From the NCBI RefSeq assembly GCF_030445035.2, contig NC_080689.1:22349278-22413277 (forward strand): DNA of 64,000 bases, in the 5' to 3' direction. A program made the position numbers and the translations under genes. The stretch is from Dasypus novemcinctus. Taxonomy: Eukaryota > Chordata > Mammalia > Cingulata > Dasypodidae. Below, piece after piece: positions 47,755-61,010 of the stretch (the first letter of the stretch is position 1; every line of letters begins with the position of its first letter). The notes below the pieces were generated by a model, which saw only the letters and a program-made list of their open reading frames with translations, had not been told where the DNA came from and ran no database searches.

Positions 47755-48435
47755 TGTTTCAGTTTTCTGAAGGACTGCCGATGCAAAGTACCAGAAATGT
47801 GTTGGCTTTTATAAAGTGGATTTATTTGGGGTAAAAGCTTACAGTTCCAAGGCCATGAAAAGTCCAACTCAAGGTACCTAGTAGGTACTTTCTCACCAAA
47901 TCAGTTGCCATGTGGGGAAGCAAGATGGCCACCCATCTCTCCAGAGGTCACCGCCTTTCTGCAGCAATAGGCAAACCTGGCACAGGGCTTGTCTCTTATA
48001 GGAACTCCTCACTCAGTCTCAGTGACTCTGCTCTCTTAACTGAGTTTAGCTGTAAGCTACCAGGCACATGGCTCCTTTCTCTTTGAGCCTCAGCTCTCTG
48101 ACCCTCTAGCAACTTCTCTCCTTGTAGCTCAGCTGTGGGAAAAAGCTTTCTCTCACATGAAAGGATTGAATATGGTGGCATCCTTTTCTTTTGTCTGTGT
48201 CTGTCTCTTGGTGTGCCTTTTTATATCAGACCTATCCAGATATTGGAGACCCAAGCTGGCTCATTCCTCATGGATAGAGTCCAATCAAGAGCCCTAAAGA
48301 GATCTTATCAAGTAATCTAATCTAAGGACCCTCAACTGAATTCAATACAATCAAAGGGTAACACTTTCAGTGGAATAGTTTAAAAACATAATCTCTCTCC
48401 TTTGGGAATTCATAAAATAACCTCAAATTGTCACA
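47755..48435 (-). mobile_element. MaLR-like solo LTR, family X, copy 2
   Basis: TG...CA bounded (47755 'tgtttcag' to 48435 'gtcaca') with a perfect 5-bp TSD 'gcttg' at 47750-47754 and 48436-48440, the length typical of ERVL/MaLR. It shares 'accagaaatgtgttggcttttata' and 'aagcttacagttcc' with copies 1 and 3. The complement reads 'aaataaatccactttataaaa', a polyadenylation signal near its 3' end. No internal retroviral genes adjoin, so it is a solo LTR. Confidence 0.88.
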
Positions 48436-48440
48436 GCTTG

Positions 48441-49371
48441 TTTTAATGAAATGTAAATTGCATGCATTTATTCTTTTTGCCTTTTGTGAGAGAGAAACAT
48501 GGGAGGTGGAAACAAAGATCATCTTCTCCATGACAATTTTAATTACTTCCCAAATGGCTCAAACAAAGTCATGAACTAGGCCAGGAAAGTTTTCCAAAGG
48601 ACAGAGTTCACTGCATGAGAATTTTGTATGATACATATGAGGATGGGGTGAAAGATGAAAGTTAGGAAAAAATAGTTACACTTGGGGGAAGAGAATAATA
48701 CAAGGTTTGGGAATATAGTTTTGAAAAGAGGGAAGAATTTTTTACATATGAATTTTATTTCCTAGATTCAATATCACGATCTAATATTTTATGAGACTTA
48801 CACAGATAAGAAATCTCAAATTCCAAAATGACCAATGATAGAGAATTAACTAACTAATCCATTTTAGAGAATTATTAGACACTTTCATTGGGGTGCTAGT
48901 AAACCAATGTATCCCCTAAACACTATGGATAAGTTTTACTCAGCTTATTTCCACAACAGAAAATGTTACCTCCATTTTCATTTAAAGATACATGTTGAAT
49001 ATGCAACATCTTTAGGATAGCATGTCCCAAACTTGGCTGAGCTTAAGACTAACCTAAAGTCCTTAGCATACAGATACCCAAGCCCTTCCCCCCAGATATT
49101 CTAAATCAGCAGGAGAAAAAGGGGTGGATCTAGAACCTGTCTTTGGAATCACACAGGTGGTTTTTATTTTGAGGTATTTCCAGAAAGCACCATTTTAGAA
49201 TGAAAAAGGAATCACATTCACAATCCTGTATCATTTTCCAGTAATGTCATAAACTTTGTTATAACACATTAGTTTATTTTTATTAATACCAAGATCTACA
49301 ATTTATTGAGCTCTAATAACATGCCATAGATTGTACACAATCCATCATATCCCAATGAGACAATGTATCAG
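48441..49371. other. Unique DNA
   Basis: No gene or repeat recognised. Confidence 0.45.
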
Positions 49372-49432
49372 TTCAGAATTTAATTAGAGAAACAGAATCA
49401 CTAGGAGATTTATATTAAAGAGTTTGTTATAG
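49372..49432 (-). mobile_element. MLT1-like LTR scrap
   Basis: 'tgtatcagttcagaattta', 'agagaaacagaatcactagg' and 'agatttatattaaagag' resemble one end of an MLT1-type LTR. Similarity stops at about 49432. Confidence 0.5.
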
Positions 49433-49982
49433 GGTGTGTCAGTTATCAATTTATTGCCTCTCAGTTCCAAATTCCCCACTCAATATATGCTCTGTGGTAA
49501 ATAATAGAATTCTTTTTGAGTATTTTTCCTTTACAGTGAGTACAATGTTAAGCTTTGTCAGTAGAAGGCAATGGAGGGTTATTATCATAGGAAGAAAAAG
49601 CCTTCCTGCCATTTACAGCCAGCTGGCAGTCAGCAGTTGGGTGGAAGGACATCTGGTGGATTCAGCCCAGCCATGCCCAGAATGTGGTAATTTTGCAACC
49701 TTGTATAACCTTTCCTCAGGAGCCTGGGACTTCTGCTCCTGGACTATCTCATACGGGCTATAAGCAGCCAGTTGCCTGTGACCTTGAGGGTCATACACTG
49801 AGCTGCTGTTCCTTCTGCAAGTCCCAGATCTGAAGATCTCTTGGCCCCATCATCCAAGACTTGCACATGTCCATGTCTCCAGTTGCTGACTGCCTGTTTC
49901 ACTACCTGTACTCTACAGTAGCCTAATGTGTGCTCAGCAACTCCAGACTAGCTTCTTCTTGAAGAACATGGCTATCTAATAG
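49433..49982. other. Unclassified GC-richer DNA
   Basis: Moderately GC-rich with a 109-codon ORF (49434-49763) that shows no recognised domain. It is possibly an old LTR body. I do not call a gene. Confidence 0.35.
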
Positions 49983-50564
49983 TGTTTTAGTTTGCCTAAA
50001 GCTGCTGGGAACAATATACCAGAAATGGGCTGATTTTTATAATGGGAATATATTAAGTTAAAAGTTTACAGTTCTGATGCCAAATCAAGGCATCAAGAGA
50101 TGTTGTCTCACCTAAGCTATAGCTATGATCAATCAGGCATATGGCAGAGTATAATGGTGTCTCTGCCAATTTCTTCTTCTCCAGGATTACTTTCTCTCCG
50201 ATATCACCTGTGGGCAATCCAGGCATATGGCTTATCTCTCTCCTCTGGACATTTTCTCTTTCAGCCCCTCAGGGAACCTCTTTCTGTGCTTCTGAGCTCC
50301 ACTGATTCCAGCCTCCATCATCTCTCTCTTTCGGCCTCTTGGGGTTTCAAAGCCTCTTGAGGATTTTTTCTCAGTTTGCTTTTCGTCCTCCAATTACAAA
50401 GGACTCAAGTAAGAGGATTAAGACCCACCCTGGGTCACACAATCTAATCAAAGGTCTTTACAAAAGTAATTAGGAATGTCCACTTACAATAGGAGTGCAA
50501 AAACAGTAATGGATTAGCTCTAAAGACATCTTTTGTGGGATCAACAAAAAGCTTCAAACTGTCA
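49983..50564 (-). mobile_element. MaLR-like LTR, family X, copy 3
   Basis: Starts 'tgttttagtttgcctaaagc' and ends near 'aaactgtca'. It shares 'accagaaatgggctgattttta', 'taagttaaaagtttacag', 'aaggcatcaagagatg', 'acccaccctgggtcac' and 'aatctaatcaaagg' with copy 1. It is closer to copy 1 than to copy 2. The TSD is not clear ('aatag' and 'aaatt'). Confidence 0.82.
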
Positions 50565-52286
50565 AAATTGGGCCAAACCACATTTTCTTCAATGATGTCT
50601 GAATCTTCCAAGTTTGTCCTTTCTTGGGTAATCTCTCTCAACCCTCAAGTACCTGTATAGAATTTCCTTCTATTTACTTTATTACAGTTATAATTACTTA
50701 TATTAATCTTGCCCTGTTCAAACTACTGTGTGGTTTCTACCTCCTGTTTGGGCACAGAATGTATAAAAGACTTTGTCCTTGTGTCATTATAAAATTACTT
50801 ATGAAGTATCTGTAAGGCTGCTGTTCTTGCCTCCAGATGCTGGAGCATGAAGTCTCTAGAACAGGAAGTGAAGATGAATGCAGAGTTGGGGACAGCAAAA
50901 TAAATCTGGGACCACAAGCATGAGCTAGACATTAGTTCTCATTGGCTCTGACCTTGATGGTATGGGTGTATTACAGAAGGTAGAGCTCCTATTCATGGAG
51001 CTAGACACATACATCTAGCCCATGAGTCTGGCAGGCTAAACAATAATCCTGGGGGAAAGGCAGGGCATGTGCAGGCAGCTGCTGCCTTGTGCTATAAATG
51101 AGGGCAACAAAGAGATAAAATACCAATGTATATGAGGGTCAAATTTGGCTGCTGCTTCCCTTCTATCCTACAAATCTTGCTCAAGAATCTGTCTTGTAAT
51201 CCACCCTAACCAAAACCAGGGAATATCATTCTGGGAAAGTGAGTTCAATCTAGACAAGTTAACACATAAAGTCTCCACAAGATACACCTTGTTGAAACCA
51301 ATTAACATCTCCTTAAATCATGCTTAATAAAGGTAAGAGTAAAGTTATGCTTCCACCTCACACAATATTAATACAACTATCTCACATACAGCCAAGAGCA
51401 TGGATCCCTTTCCCCAGAAGATGTCATAGTTTCTTTCTTTGTCTTTGAGAGATGTTCACTTCTTCTGATGACACTACCCATTTCGTATTAAATACAGAGA
51501 TAAAAAGTTAACTAGTAGTAACAAATCTCATGATAGATAAGTAGATGGCATAAGGGCAGAAAACAAAAATATTTAGATTATATATACAAAATCCCAGGAA
51601 AAGCAGAAATATTCCTGATATTATAATATATAATACATAATTCTAATATAACTATTGTAGTCCTTATTTCTTCAAATGATCAGGTGGAGGTAGTTGTTAT
51701 AGATAGCTACATTCTCCATGTAAAAATTCTGTCCCATCCTTTTGCTCTCTGCATGCAACCTAGCTGGTCATGGTTCCTTTCTTTTTATGAGGTGACCCAA
51801 AAAAATCATTCCTGAAGGGTCTGGGCCATTCGCAGTTCTGCCTAAGGTCTCTTGCTGTAGTTTTTCCATTGATTTAGTTTTGTTGTTATCCAAGAATTCT
51901 ACTTTACTCAAATAAACCAAATTATTATCTTTCCTGAAAGAACAGTGTGGCTTTCAACCCTCTGAGGAAGTAAGGGTAAGTCTTCAGTTCATCTAGTATT
52001 AACATCAATAACAACATATAGCAAAAAAATCCCTCAAGTTATGGAGATAAAATTTTCAAAAACATACATATTGTGGTACTCCATCTTCATAGCATCTACA
52101 CTTAGGTAAGCAGATAAAAAAGTATAAAATCTCAATAATATTTGCTGCATTTAAATATAAAGATGCTCTCATTGACTCTTCAAAGGGCAGGTGAAGATTT
52201 GCAGTGATCCAATTATTACTGTCTTGTCCAGTTCCCCTGGGAGTCAGTATCTGGGAAATCTCTAAAAAGGATCTAGTTAAGTGAAC
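50565..52286. other. Unique DNA
   Basis: No gene or repeat recognised by eye over 1.7 kb. Confidence 0.45.
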
Positions 52287-52600
52287 TATATCCATCCATC
52301 CATCCATCCACCTACGCACCCACTCATCCAATAGTTCCTTAGCATCCACTCCATGTCAGGCACTGTGCTCAGTATTGAAGACATCAAAATGAGTAAGACA
52401 TGATTCTTACCCATCAAAAACCTCACAGAATAGTAGGAGAAACACAAATTACTACACTGCAATGTGATATCATGTAGTACAGCCTTAAGCGAAATATGGT
52501 AAGCCCCTAACTTCCTAGAGGATTGAGAGAAGGGATTCATAGAGGAGGTAATTCTTGAACTGGAACTTGACACTAAATTGAAAACTCTCTCAGGGAAATG
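52287..52600 (+). mobile_element. Ancient mammalian repeat remnant with (ATCC)n start
   Basis: An (ATCC)n run at 52289-52312, then 'agtattgaagacatcaaaa', 'gtcaggcactgtgctcag' and 'tgattcttacccatcaa'. This wording is found in old dispersed mammalian repeats ('...gtgccaggcactgtgctag...'). I cannot name the family. Confidence 0.4.
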
Positions 52601-52613
52601 CAATTTAAGCTCC

Positions 52614-52653
52614 TGTATTAGTCACGATTCTCTAGGGAAACAGAACTGACAGG

Positions 52654-52690
<37 letters not shown>

Positions 52691-53078
52691 CATTGTGAAA
52701 TTTTTATAAGCATTGTCTCACACAACTGTGGGACTGGGCAAGACCAAATTCTGTAGGGCAAGCCACAAGGTGGGAATTCTGATAAAGGTTTTCAATGAAT
52801 TCCATAGGAGAAGCTAGCTGACTGAAAAGAGCTGGAAATTCATTCTTCTGACTGCTGAAATCATCATTTCTCCTTTAAAAGCCTTCAAGTGATTGGATGA
52901 GAATCCCCTAATTGTTGAAGATGATCTCCTTAGTTGATTACAGATGTAATCAGCCATAGATGCAATCACTTCCTGATGATTTAAGTCCATGCATAGTAAT
53001 AATCAGGCCAATGCTTGCTTGACCAAACAAGTGAACACCATAACCTGACCAGGTTGACACATGAACTGAACCATCATA
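52614..53078 (-). mobile_element. MLT1-like (MaLR) LTR with TSD
   Basis: The plus strand begins 'tgtattagtcacgattctc', holds 'gtctcacacaactgtggga', 'ttcaagtgattggatgaga' and 'gcttgcttgaccaaacaag', and ends 'gttgacacatgaactgaac', which is the antisense of a MaLR LTR. The TSD 'gctcc' is at 52609-52613 and 53079-53083. A TA run (52656-52689) has expanded inside it. Confidence 0.88.
52656..52689 (+). repeat. (TA)n microsatellite inside the LTR
   Basis: A TA run of about 34 bp within the MLT1-like LTR. Confidence 0.92.
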
Positions 53079-53083
53079 GCTCC

Positions 53084-54239
53084 TAATCCAAAGCACAGCT
53101 AATTTTGTTCTTATTTTACTGAAAGGAAAAGTAAAATATAGAGAAAATGGTAGCAAGTACAAGGTCCTCATAGTGACAAGACTCAATCTCAGTATAACTC
53201 AGAAATCCAGAGTGCCCATCTTTAGACCTAAAGGACTTAGGGACACAATCACTTTGAATTTTTAATACTCAAAAAAATCCAACTTTAAACATCAGTCTTA
53301 TTCCATGGAATGATCTTACCAAGGATCTCCAACTCCTCTAAGAAGATACTTAGACTTAAAATTTTGTAGAAGGGGCTAAAAGGTTAAAATATATTTCTGA
53401 AAATGGAATAAAATTCCTTATTTTATGTGACTAAACCTCACATTGACTAATTTTGAACCAGTTAATGTTAAACAGTTCTTAAAAGGCAAAAGAAGAGAGT
53501 TGATTTCACTGCAGAAAAGTTGAGCCTAAGGGACAAGAACAATTTTAAGTCATCAAACTATATGAGTTTTAATCTAAAATTTTTTCTTCATTTTTGACAG
53601 TGTTACAGAGAACATCCTGAGAGATTAAGCTGTTATCCAAATGTCTTGTGTTTTTTTTTTTAATGAAAAAGGAGGTATTCCACAATGGACCTGCATTAAA
53701 ACAAGTATCTCAAATGTAAGTAAACGTTCAGTTGAATGCTTTGAACACCCAATTTATTGTAATACTCACTTCTGAGAACTCCCTGAAGTTCCCAGAAGAC
53801 ACCGTGCATGTGGAAAACTTCTGCACACTGCTACCAGTTTAAAAAAGAAAACTATTGGGAAGGGGGTGCAAAGGGTGACTAAGTGCAACTATTTCAGGCA
53901 GAAAGAGTAAAGACTTCTTCCTGAATTTATTAAGAGGTGTTTTCTGTTTTCTTTGCCCCCCCCTTAGAAAGAAAATAAAAAGGGTATGAAGGCACAAAAG
54001 GGAATATGAAATCCAATTGCAAAAATTACTCATGCAATTGGTCTCTTTCTATGTGGTGTTACAGAAACCTCCTGATTATCCAAAACTTTATGCTTTTACA
54101 AAAGAGAACTCCTACAACATTGCATGACACTGCTACTGCTTCCATAGAACTTCTAGGAAATGGTTCCCTATTATTTTTTCACAAACCCTAGAGGGATTCC
54201 TACATTAAAATATGACAATAAATATCAAGCCTAGAATTA
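53084..54239. other. Unique DNA
   Basis: No gene or repeat recognised. Confidence 0.45.
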
Positions 54240-55460
54240 GATTCAGAAATGCGGAGATGATGGTAGAGGTGGTCAGATAGAAGCTAGGGGCTCACTATCA
54301 GATCATTAAGAACAGATTATATCAGGAAAATAACTTCATGTTCCCCTGAGGGTATAGTGGTGTTGGACATTTTATTTTGAAGGTTATTGAGTGCCTCCCT
54401 GATATGGAGATGGTCATCCACATATAATATTATCCTCAAGTTCCTAAGTGGGTAAAGCCTTCCATTCCAGTATTCTCCTTCAGTCAGACATGAGAGTATT
54501 ATGATATCATGAATCCTGCTTGCACTTTTTGGGAAGGGGACACTGCTGTTTGGCCAATTTATCCTACAGGACTTGGACAGTGGGACCTCTTCAGAGAAGA
54601 TATGGCAAGGTCAGAAGTACAGTGGCTATGGATAAAGAAAAATCTACACATATTTCTGAGGATCAAGGACAAGTCCAGGAAGAAATCCTCTAGTTTTTCA
54701 GTCTTGGAAAAATCCAAAACTTGTTGATGCAGATTACATCAAAAATCAGGACTGGAAATCTATAAAAGGTATCTTGGTAAAACCAACCACTAAGGATGCC
54801 AATCTAGTGGATCACTGTAAAGAAAGGCATCTGTTTCGTTTTCAGGGTATAACTGCAAGTTTCTCATTCAAAGATTTATTCCCGTGTGGTCACAAGGGAT
54901 GGGAAGGATCTTACACTTGTGTTACATGTTGTTAAAGAATGACTAGAATTCTGCTGTCCACAAATGAAGCAGTGGGTACTCTCTATCCTAGTCAAAACAG
55001 ATCGCTCCAATATCCAGGAGCTATTGCAATTTGTAAAAGTAAATGATGGTGTAGCCCAAGAAATTGCTGAAAGGGGATGCCAGTGCAGATAGATGACACC
55101 ACCTGTTATTAGGAGGACCTATTGACTGAATACTCTAAATACCTGTCTTGTAATGTAATAGGAAGGAAAGGCTATGATCAGATCATCTCCAAAATCTTGA
55201 AAACAGAATTCTAGTAGGCATTGTGGGACCATAGATCTCTCTAATGGCAGCAGGATCTCAGATGTCTCTGGTGAGAAGTTTACCATGAGTAAGGTATCTA
55301 TACTTTGAATGAATACCTTTTAGCAAGCCAAATGTCTGGTTTTCCTTACCATGCTGCTCTCAGAACAACTCTCAAGAAAGATCCAAAATGTGTATAATAC
55401 AGATATGAAGCAGTATAGTACTATTTTCAGATGGACAGATTATTTCAAAATCTATATTGT
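54240..55460 (+). other. Unrecognised protein-like remnant
   Basis: This stretch is less AT-rich than its flanks. Across its three forward frames it contains several 25-70 codon open pieces with balanced composition (e.g. 54509-54727; also a piece reading [19 protein letters not shown] near 54985). This could be an old processed pseudogene or ERV fragment with many frameshifts. No A-tail or TSD was found and I do not recognise the protein. Confidence 0.2.
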
Positions 55461-55539
55461 AAATCACAAAACAACCACTAGAATGTTTTCTAAGTATACA
55501 TTATGTCATGTGATTCAATAAAATGGAAGCAAACATTCT

Positions 55540-57900
55540 CAATTAAAACTAGAGAAGGTAGAAAAAGAGTAATAAAAAGAAACAATGAAAAAATGCAATG
55601 AGTAGAAAAGAGTTAGATGGTGGATTTTGACCTTAGTATATTTTAAAAAGTCATTTTAAATGTAAATAATTTAAACACACCAATTAAGAAGCAGAGATAG
55701 ATTGAGTAATGAACCAAAATAAATATCTACCTGAAGCCAACATTAAATATAAAAGAGCACACATGTCAAAAGTAAAAAATGCAATAAGATACACCATACT
55801 AAAAATATCAAAAAAGTTGGAACACCATATGAATTTCAGACAAAATAGATTTCTGATCAAGGAATATTTTCAGGGATAATGAGGACATACAATGATAAAG
55901 ACATAAATTCTCAAGAAAGACATAAGAATCCTAAATATGTAGTATCTAAAAACAAATGTCAACATACATGAGACATAAAAAGACAAATCCTCTAATATAT
56001 TTAGAGATTTCAATATTCCTCTTTTGTTTTTTGATAGATCAAGCAGAAAGATGAATAAGGATATAGATGACCTGAACAGAACTATCTATCACCTTGCCCT
56101 AAATTTATAGAATACTCCAAATAATGGAAGAATTCCTATTTTTCTTTAGCACATAGTACACTCACCAAGATAAACCACCCTCTGGGACATAAAGCATGTC
56201 TTAACAAATACAAAAGAATAAAAACAAGATAAAATACAGACCATAGCAGAATTAAGCATAAAACCAATATGGAGAAAAATGGGCAAACAGAAAGAAGATG
56301 TGGCAGATTGAAGCTTTTGTGTACCCAAGAAAATCCTCTTCTTAAAGCTAATTAACTTCTGTGCATATAAACCTACTGCAGGTGGGATCTTTTGATTAAA
56401 TTGTTTGTTAAGTGTCTTTGATTAGATTGCAGGGAGGGGCTGGGATTGTAGAAATGGGGATCTTAATCCTCTTACTGGAGCCCTTTATAAACAGAGGGAT
56501 AAAATGTCACAGATACAGTAAAAAGCTACAGAGACAGAGAGGAACTCAGGAGAGAGAATGTCACAAGAGCAAGATGCTGAAAGCAATGAGGCTCAGAGAA
56601 GGCAGAGACTGAGACCAGTAGGTTCCCTCATTGAGCCCTGCCAGATGAGAAGAATCCAGGATCACTGTTAGCTGGTCTTCAGTGAGAAAAGCATCACCTG
56701 ATGAAGCCTTGATCTGGACATTTTCACAGCCTTGGGACTGTAAGCTGTTAACCTAATAATTCCCCATTATTAAAGCGGACTCATTTTATGGTATATTGCT
56801 CCGAGCAAGTTTTTAGCAAAGTAAAACAGAAGGTAATAAAAAGTAAAGCTGAAATCAATAATGCTGACAACAGGAAAAGCCTAAAGAAATTTAACAAAAA
56901 CATATACCTTGTTCTTTTAAAAATACCAGCAAAATTGATAAACCTCTTTCCAGGGAAGCCAAGAAAAAGAAAGGGAAGACACAAATCATCAGCATCAAAA
57001 ATGAAAGAGAGGTCATGAAACCACAGAAATTAGGAGAATTATAAGGAAATAATATGAACAAATCTCTCTCCATGAATTTGATGATTTAGATTAATGGACT
57101 AATTTTTTGAAAGTCACAAACTACCAAGATTCACCTGAATAGATTAACCTAATGACACCTATATAAATGAATTAATAGTTAAATACATTCCATAAGTAAA
57201 GCAAATAATAACAGCAAAATATGCATGGTTCAGATGTCTTTACTGGTGAATACTAACAAACATTTAATGATTTGTTATAATTTCTATATAATCTCAAAAT
57301 TTAGAAGAGGAAAAACTTCTTAACTCATTTTGAAGCCAGCATTACCTTAATACCAAAACCAGACCAAAACATTACCAGAAAATTACAGAGCAATAATTCT
57401 GCATCATGTATCATGAACATAGACACAAAAACCCTTCACAAAGTATTTGCAAATCAAATCCAGTAAGCTATAACAATAATTGCATCACTAAGTGTAGTTC
57501 ATTCTAGAAATGAACAAATGATTCAACCATTATAAATCATTGATATCATTAATCATCTTAAAAGTCCAAATAAGAAAAAAATTATCATATTAATAGTTAT
57601 GCATAGAAACACTTAACAATAATCAAAACTCATTCATGATAAAGACTCACATAAAACTAGACGGAAGGAAACCACACCAATCTCACCTAGGGTATAAAAG
57701 AAAAGTCTCCAGCTGAAGTTATAGTTATTGGTGAGAGACTGAAGTCTTTCCCCAAAGACTGGGGAAAAGGAAAGGATGCCCTCTCTCATCACTTTTATGA
57801 ACCAGCACACTGAATAGACAACAAAACCTGGAATTTAAGGAGATGAATGAAATTAAAGTATGAATGTGCTAATTTCCTCTTCTATTATAATGAAGAGCAA
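55540..57900 (+). mobile_element. Old sense L1 remnant (ORF2), split by an LTR
   Basis: L1 ORF2-like order: 'atttcagacaaaatagattt' (55832), 'gatttcaatattcctctttt' (56006), 'ataaaccaccctctgggaca' (56172), then after the LTR 'aataaaaagtaaagctgaa' (56835), 'cagcaaaattgataaacc' (56927), 'aataccaaaaccagaccaaa' (57349) and 'aatgcatgatccaa'-type RT region remnants to about 57850. All frames are broken. Confidence 0.72.
56299..56828 (+). mobile_element. MaLR-like LTR, family Y, copy 2
   Basis: Begins 'tgtggcagattgaagc' and ends 'gtaaaaca'. The flanks 'gaaga' (56294-56298) and 'gaagg' (56829-56833) form a 5-bp TSD with one mismatch. Blocks shared with 40105-40857 include 'gcttttgtgtaccc/gcttatgtacct', 'ggatcactgttagctggtc' and 'tgatctggacattttcac'. 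It inserted into the old L1. Confidence 0.82.
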
Positions 57901-58502
57901 TATATGCAATCCTATTTCTAAAGTGGATAATTGAGGATATCTATGATTAAAGATGACCTTTAAAATAGATTTTTACATGTGTGCATATGTGTATACAATT
58001 AAAAGAAACAATGTACTTTCAATATTACTGAGGGGAGAGAGAAGGGTGAGTATGAAATGGCACTGTGGTAGTCTGATATTTTATCTGCTGCATTGTGGTC
58101 CTTGACAAATTAGATAATTACATTAATATATGGAGAAGCTAATTGATATAATTAAGATTTATTTAATTTACCCACTTTATATCACGTAAATAAAACTCTT
58201 TACCAGAGTCAATGTGAAATATTGCAAAACAACCACAAAATACATCACAATTATTCATTTAAATTCATTTAAAATATTCTGGTACAGACTATACCTTTTC
58301 TGTTTCTGATTGCTCTGTTATAAAATTTGAAAAAATGCTTCATTAAAAAAAATAGGATATCTACATTAAGAAATAGTTTCTCTAGCTTGTTTCAGACCAA
58401 CCAGTCCACCAATGACTTTAAAATTTTCCAAAATTGTGAAGACTTAGGAAAGTTACCAAATATCTAAGGGACACTCATCATCTGAACTGGACATTTCCTA
58501 AT
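57901..58502. other. AT-rich DNA left of the pseudogene
   Basis: No gene recognised; possibly more old repeat. Confidence 0.4.
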
Positions 58503-58518
58503 TTAAAAGCAGTGGCTG

Positions 58519-59391
<873 letters not shown>

Positions 59392-59407
59392 TTAAAAGCA
59401 GTGGCTG

Positions 59408-59700
59408 AAAGGCTACTGGAAGTCTTACATGGTTGGGATGGTTGGATGCAAATATGAAGGTGTGGACCTGCTAAAGAAGAGGGATACTAGCAAACTTCCA
59501 GGATTTCCTTTGGATCGCCTCAATGACCACAACCCAGGAAGAAGTGTGAGCAATAAATAGAACAGCTTTCATAGAAAATGAAGTCCTATTCAACTCAATA
59601 GTTGATTAAATCTATATGATCATCCCACACTCTAGTTGCCTGCTGGAGCAGAGTCAATACTAGAAAAAGATAACATTGTCTAAAGACTCAAACTGTCACT
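59408..59700. other. Unique DNA
   Basis: Nothing recognised. Confidence 0.4.
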
Positions 59701-60340
59701 TCAAATTTTCTTACAGGAGGTCTGGTAGTTTGGTATTCAAAGTAAAGCATTGCACCCCTAAAAAATATTTCAGGAAAGATGGTAGTAGAGAGAGCATAGA
59801 TTATTAATCTCATTAAACCCTTACTCTAATAACAAAGATTATCATGACCATAACAAAACCAAGAGCTCATACTTGGTCAATGATGCCTCACCCATCTTAG
59901 GTCCTTTTTACACATACCCCTGGATTATTAATGTCCCTTCCCATTAGTGAATCCTCAAGCTGTCCCTGACAGGTAACATACCCCAAGACTTCCTGCCCCA
60001 CTAGCCCAGAGCTCTGTCTGGTTTCACAGGGTGGCTAAATTCAAATAAACACTTCCTAATCATATACCTAACTAACCAAGGGCTAAAATCTTACCCTCTG
60101 TTGCTATAAAAGGCATCATCCCCAGGTCCACATGCTCTCCTTTGCCCTCCCCCACTTGCTTGGCTGAACTTCCCACTCCAGACTTGTTCCCTAGGTGGGC
60201 CTGCAAAGCATCCAGTGACTCTGTCTCTAGGACCTATCAGTACAATAAATTTTCTTTCAAACACTTTCTCTGTCTGTCCATTTTGCTGCACTTGACTGTC
60301 CATAAGATCCTCAAAAAATACAGACCAACTATAGTGGCAA
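59700..60340 (+). mobile_element. Possible endogenous retroviral solo LTR
   Basis: A GC-richer block has a TATA-like 'ctataaaaggc' at about 60103 and 'acaataaatt' about 140 bp downstream, then a T/C-rich 'actttctctgtctgtcc' stretch. This U3-R-U5-like layout fits a class I ERV LTR. Boundaries and TSD were not found, and no viral genes adjoin it. Confidence 0.45.
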
Positions 60341-60769
60341 ACTCAAAGATGCATAGCCTACATCTACAACAAAAGTAGGTGGCAAATTATAAACCAATGA
60401 ACCCTAAAATATCATTGGACTGGTACAATTCACCAAATGCTACAAGAGCTACATCATAGCAGCATCTGTGCAAGAGGAAGCAATGGCGAACCCAGTAATT
60501 AAAAGGCATTCATTGGAAAAAATCAGGGTGCCAACCTGAAAACAATAGCTGAAACTTGAAAGAATTTACATATGCCCTTAACAGCTGAGTGCAAGAGCTG
60601 TGGCAAGATGTGAAGGAGCTGGAATAGTCTAGACCCCTGAACTCATGGCCCGAATTCCCTTCCATGAAAAAGCCCCATGGGAAAGAGAAACAGGTGAGGA
60701 TGTAATCTAACTTGAGCATAACTGGGACAATAAAGACAAAGAAAAGAGCAAAAAAAGATAAAAGCGGAG
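60341..60769. other. Unclassified DNA
   Basis: No gene or repeat recognised. Confidence 0.35.
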
Positions 60770-61010
60770 GAGGAAGTTAAATATAGCAACACCTTGCAAC
60801 CCAGAAATTACTCTAAGTACACATGTCACTGAAGGGTGTGTATTAAAATGTACAAAAAAAAAATAAAAATAAAAATAAAATAAAAAAAATAAAAATAAAA
60901 TGTACAAAGCAGTGATATTTGGCATAACTCCAAACTGGAAACTACCCAAATGTCTCTTTAATCCCACAAACTTCCTAAAGAATATGTACGCATCAATAGT
61001 TATTTTTCTA
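60770..61010 (+). mobile_element. Old L1 scrap (ORF2 C-terminus)
   Basis: 'caacccagaaattactct', then after an A-rich insertion 'aactggaaactacccaaatg' and 'tctctttaatcc' follow the L1 ORF2 C-terminal order (cf. 14380-14530 in L1 A). Confidence 0.6.
60857..60896 (+). repeat. A-rich insertion flanked by a 12-bp duplication
   Basis: An (AAAAT)n-like run of about 40 bp sits between two copies of 'aaaatgtacaaa' (60845-60856 and 60897-60908). It looks like a retroposon insertion that kept only its A-tail. Confidence 0.75.

Noticed and set aside
49434-49763. 109-codon ORF
   Set aside because: No domain is recognisable, and its start overlaps the end of an LTR scrap, so a decayed repeat or chance frame is more likely.
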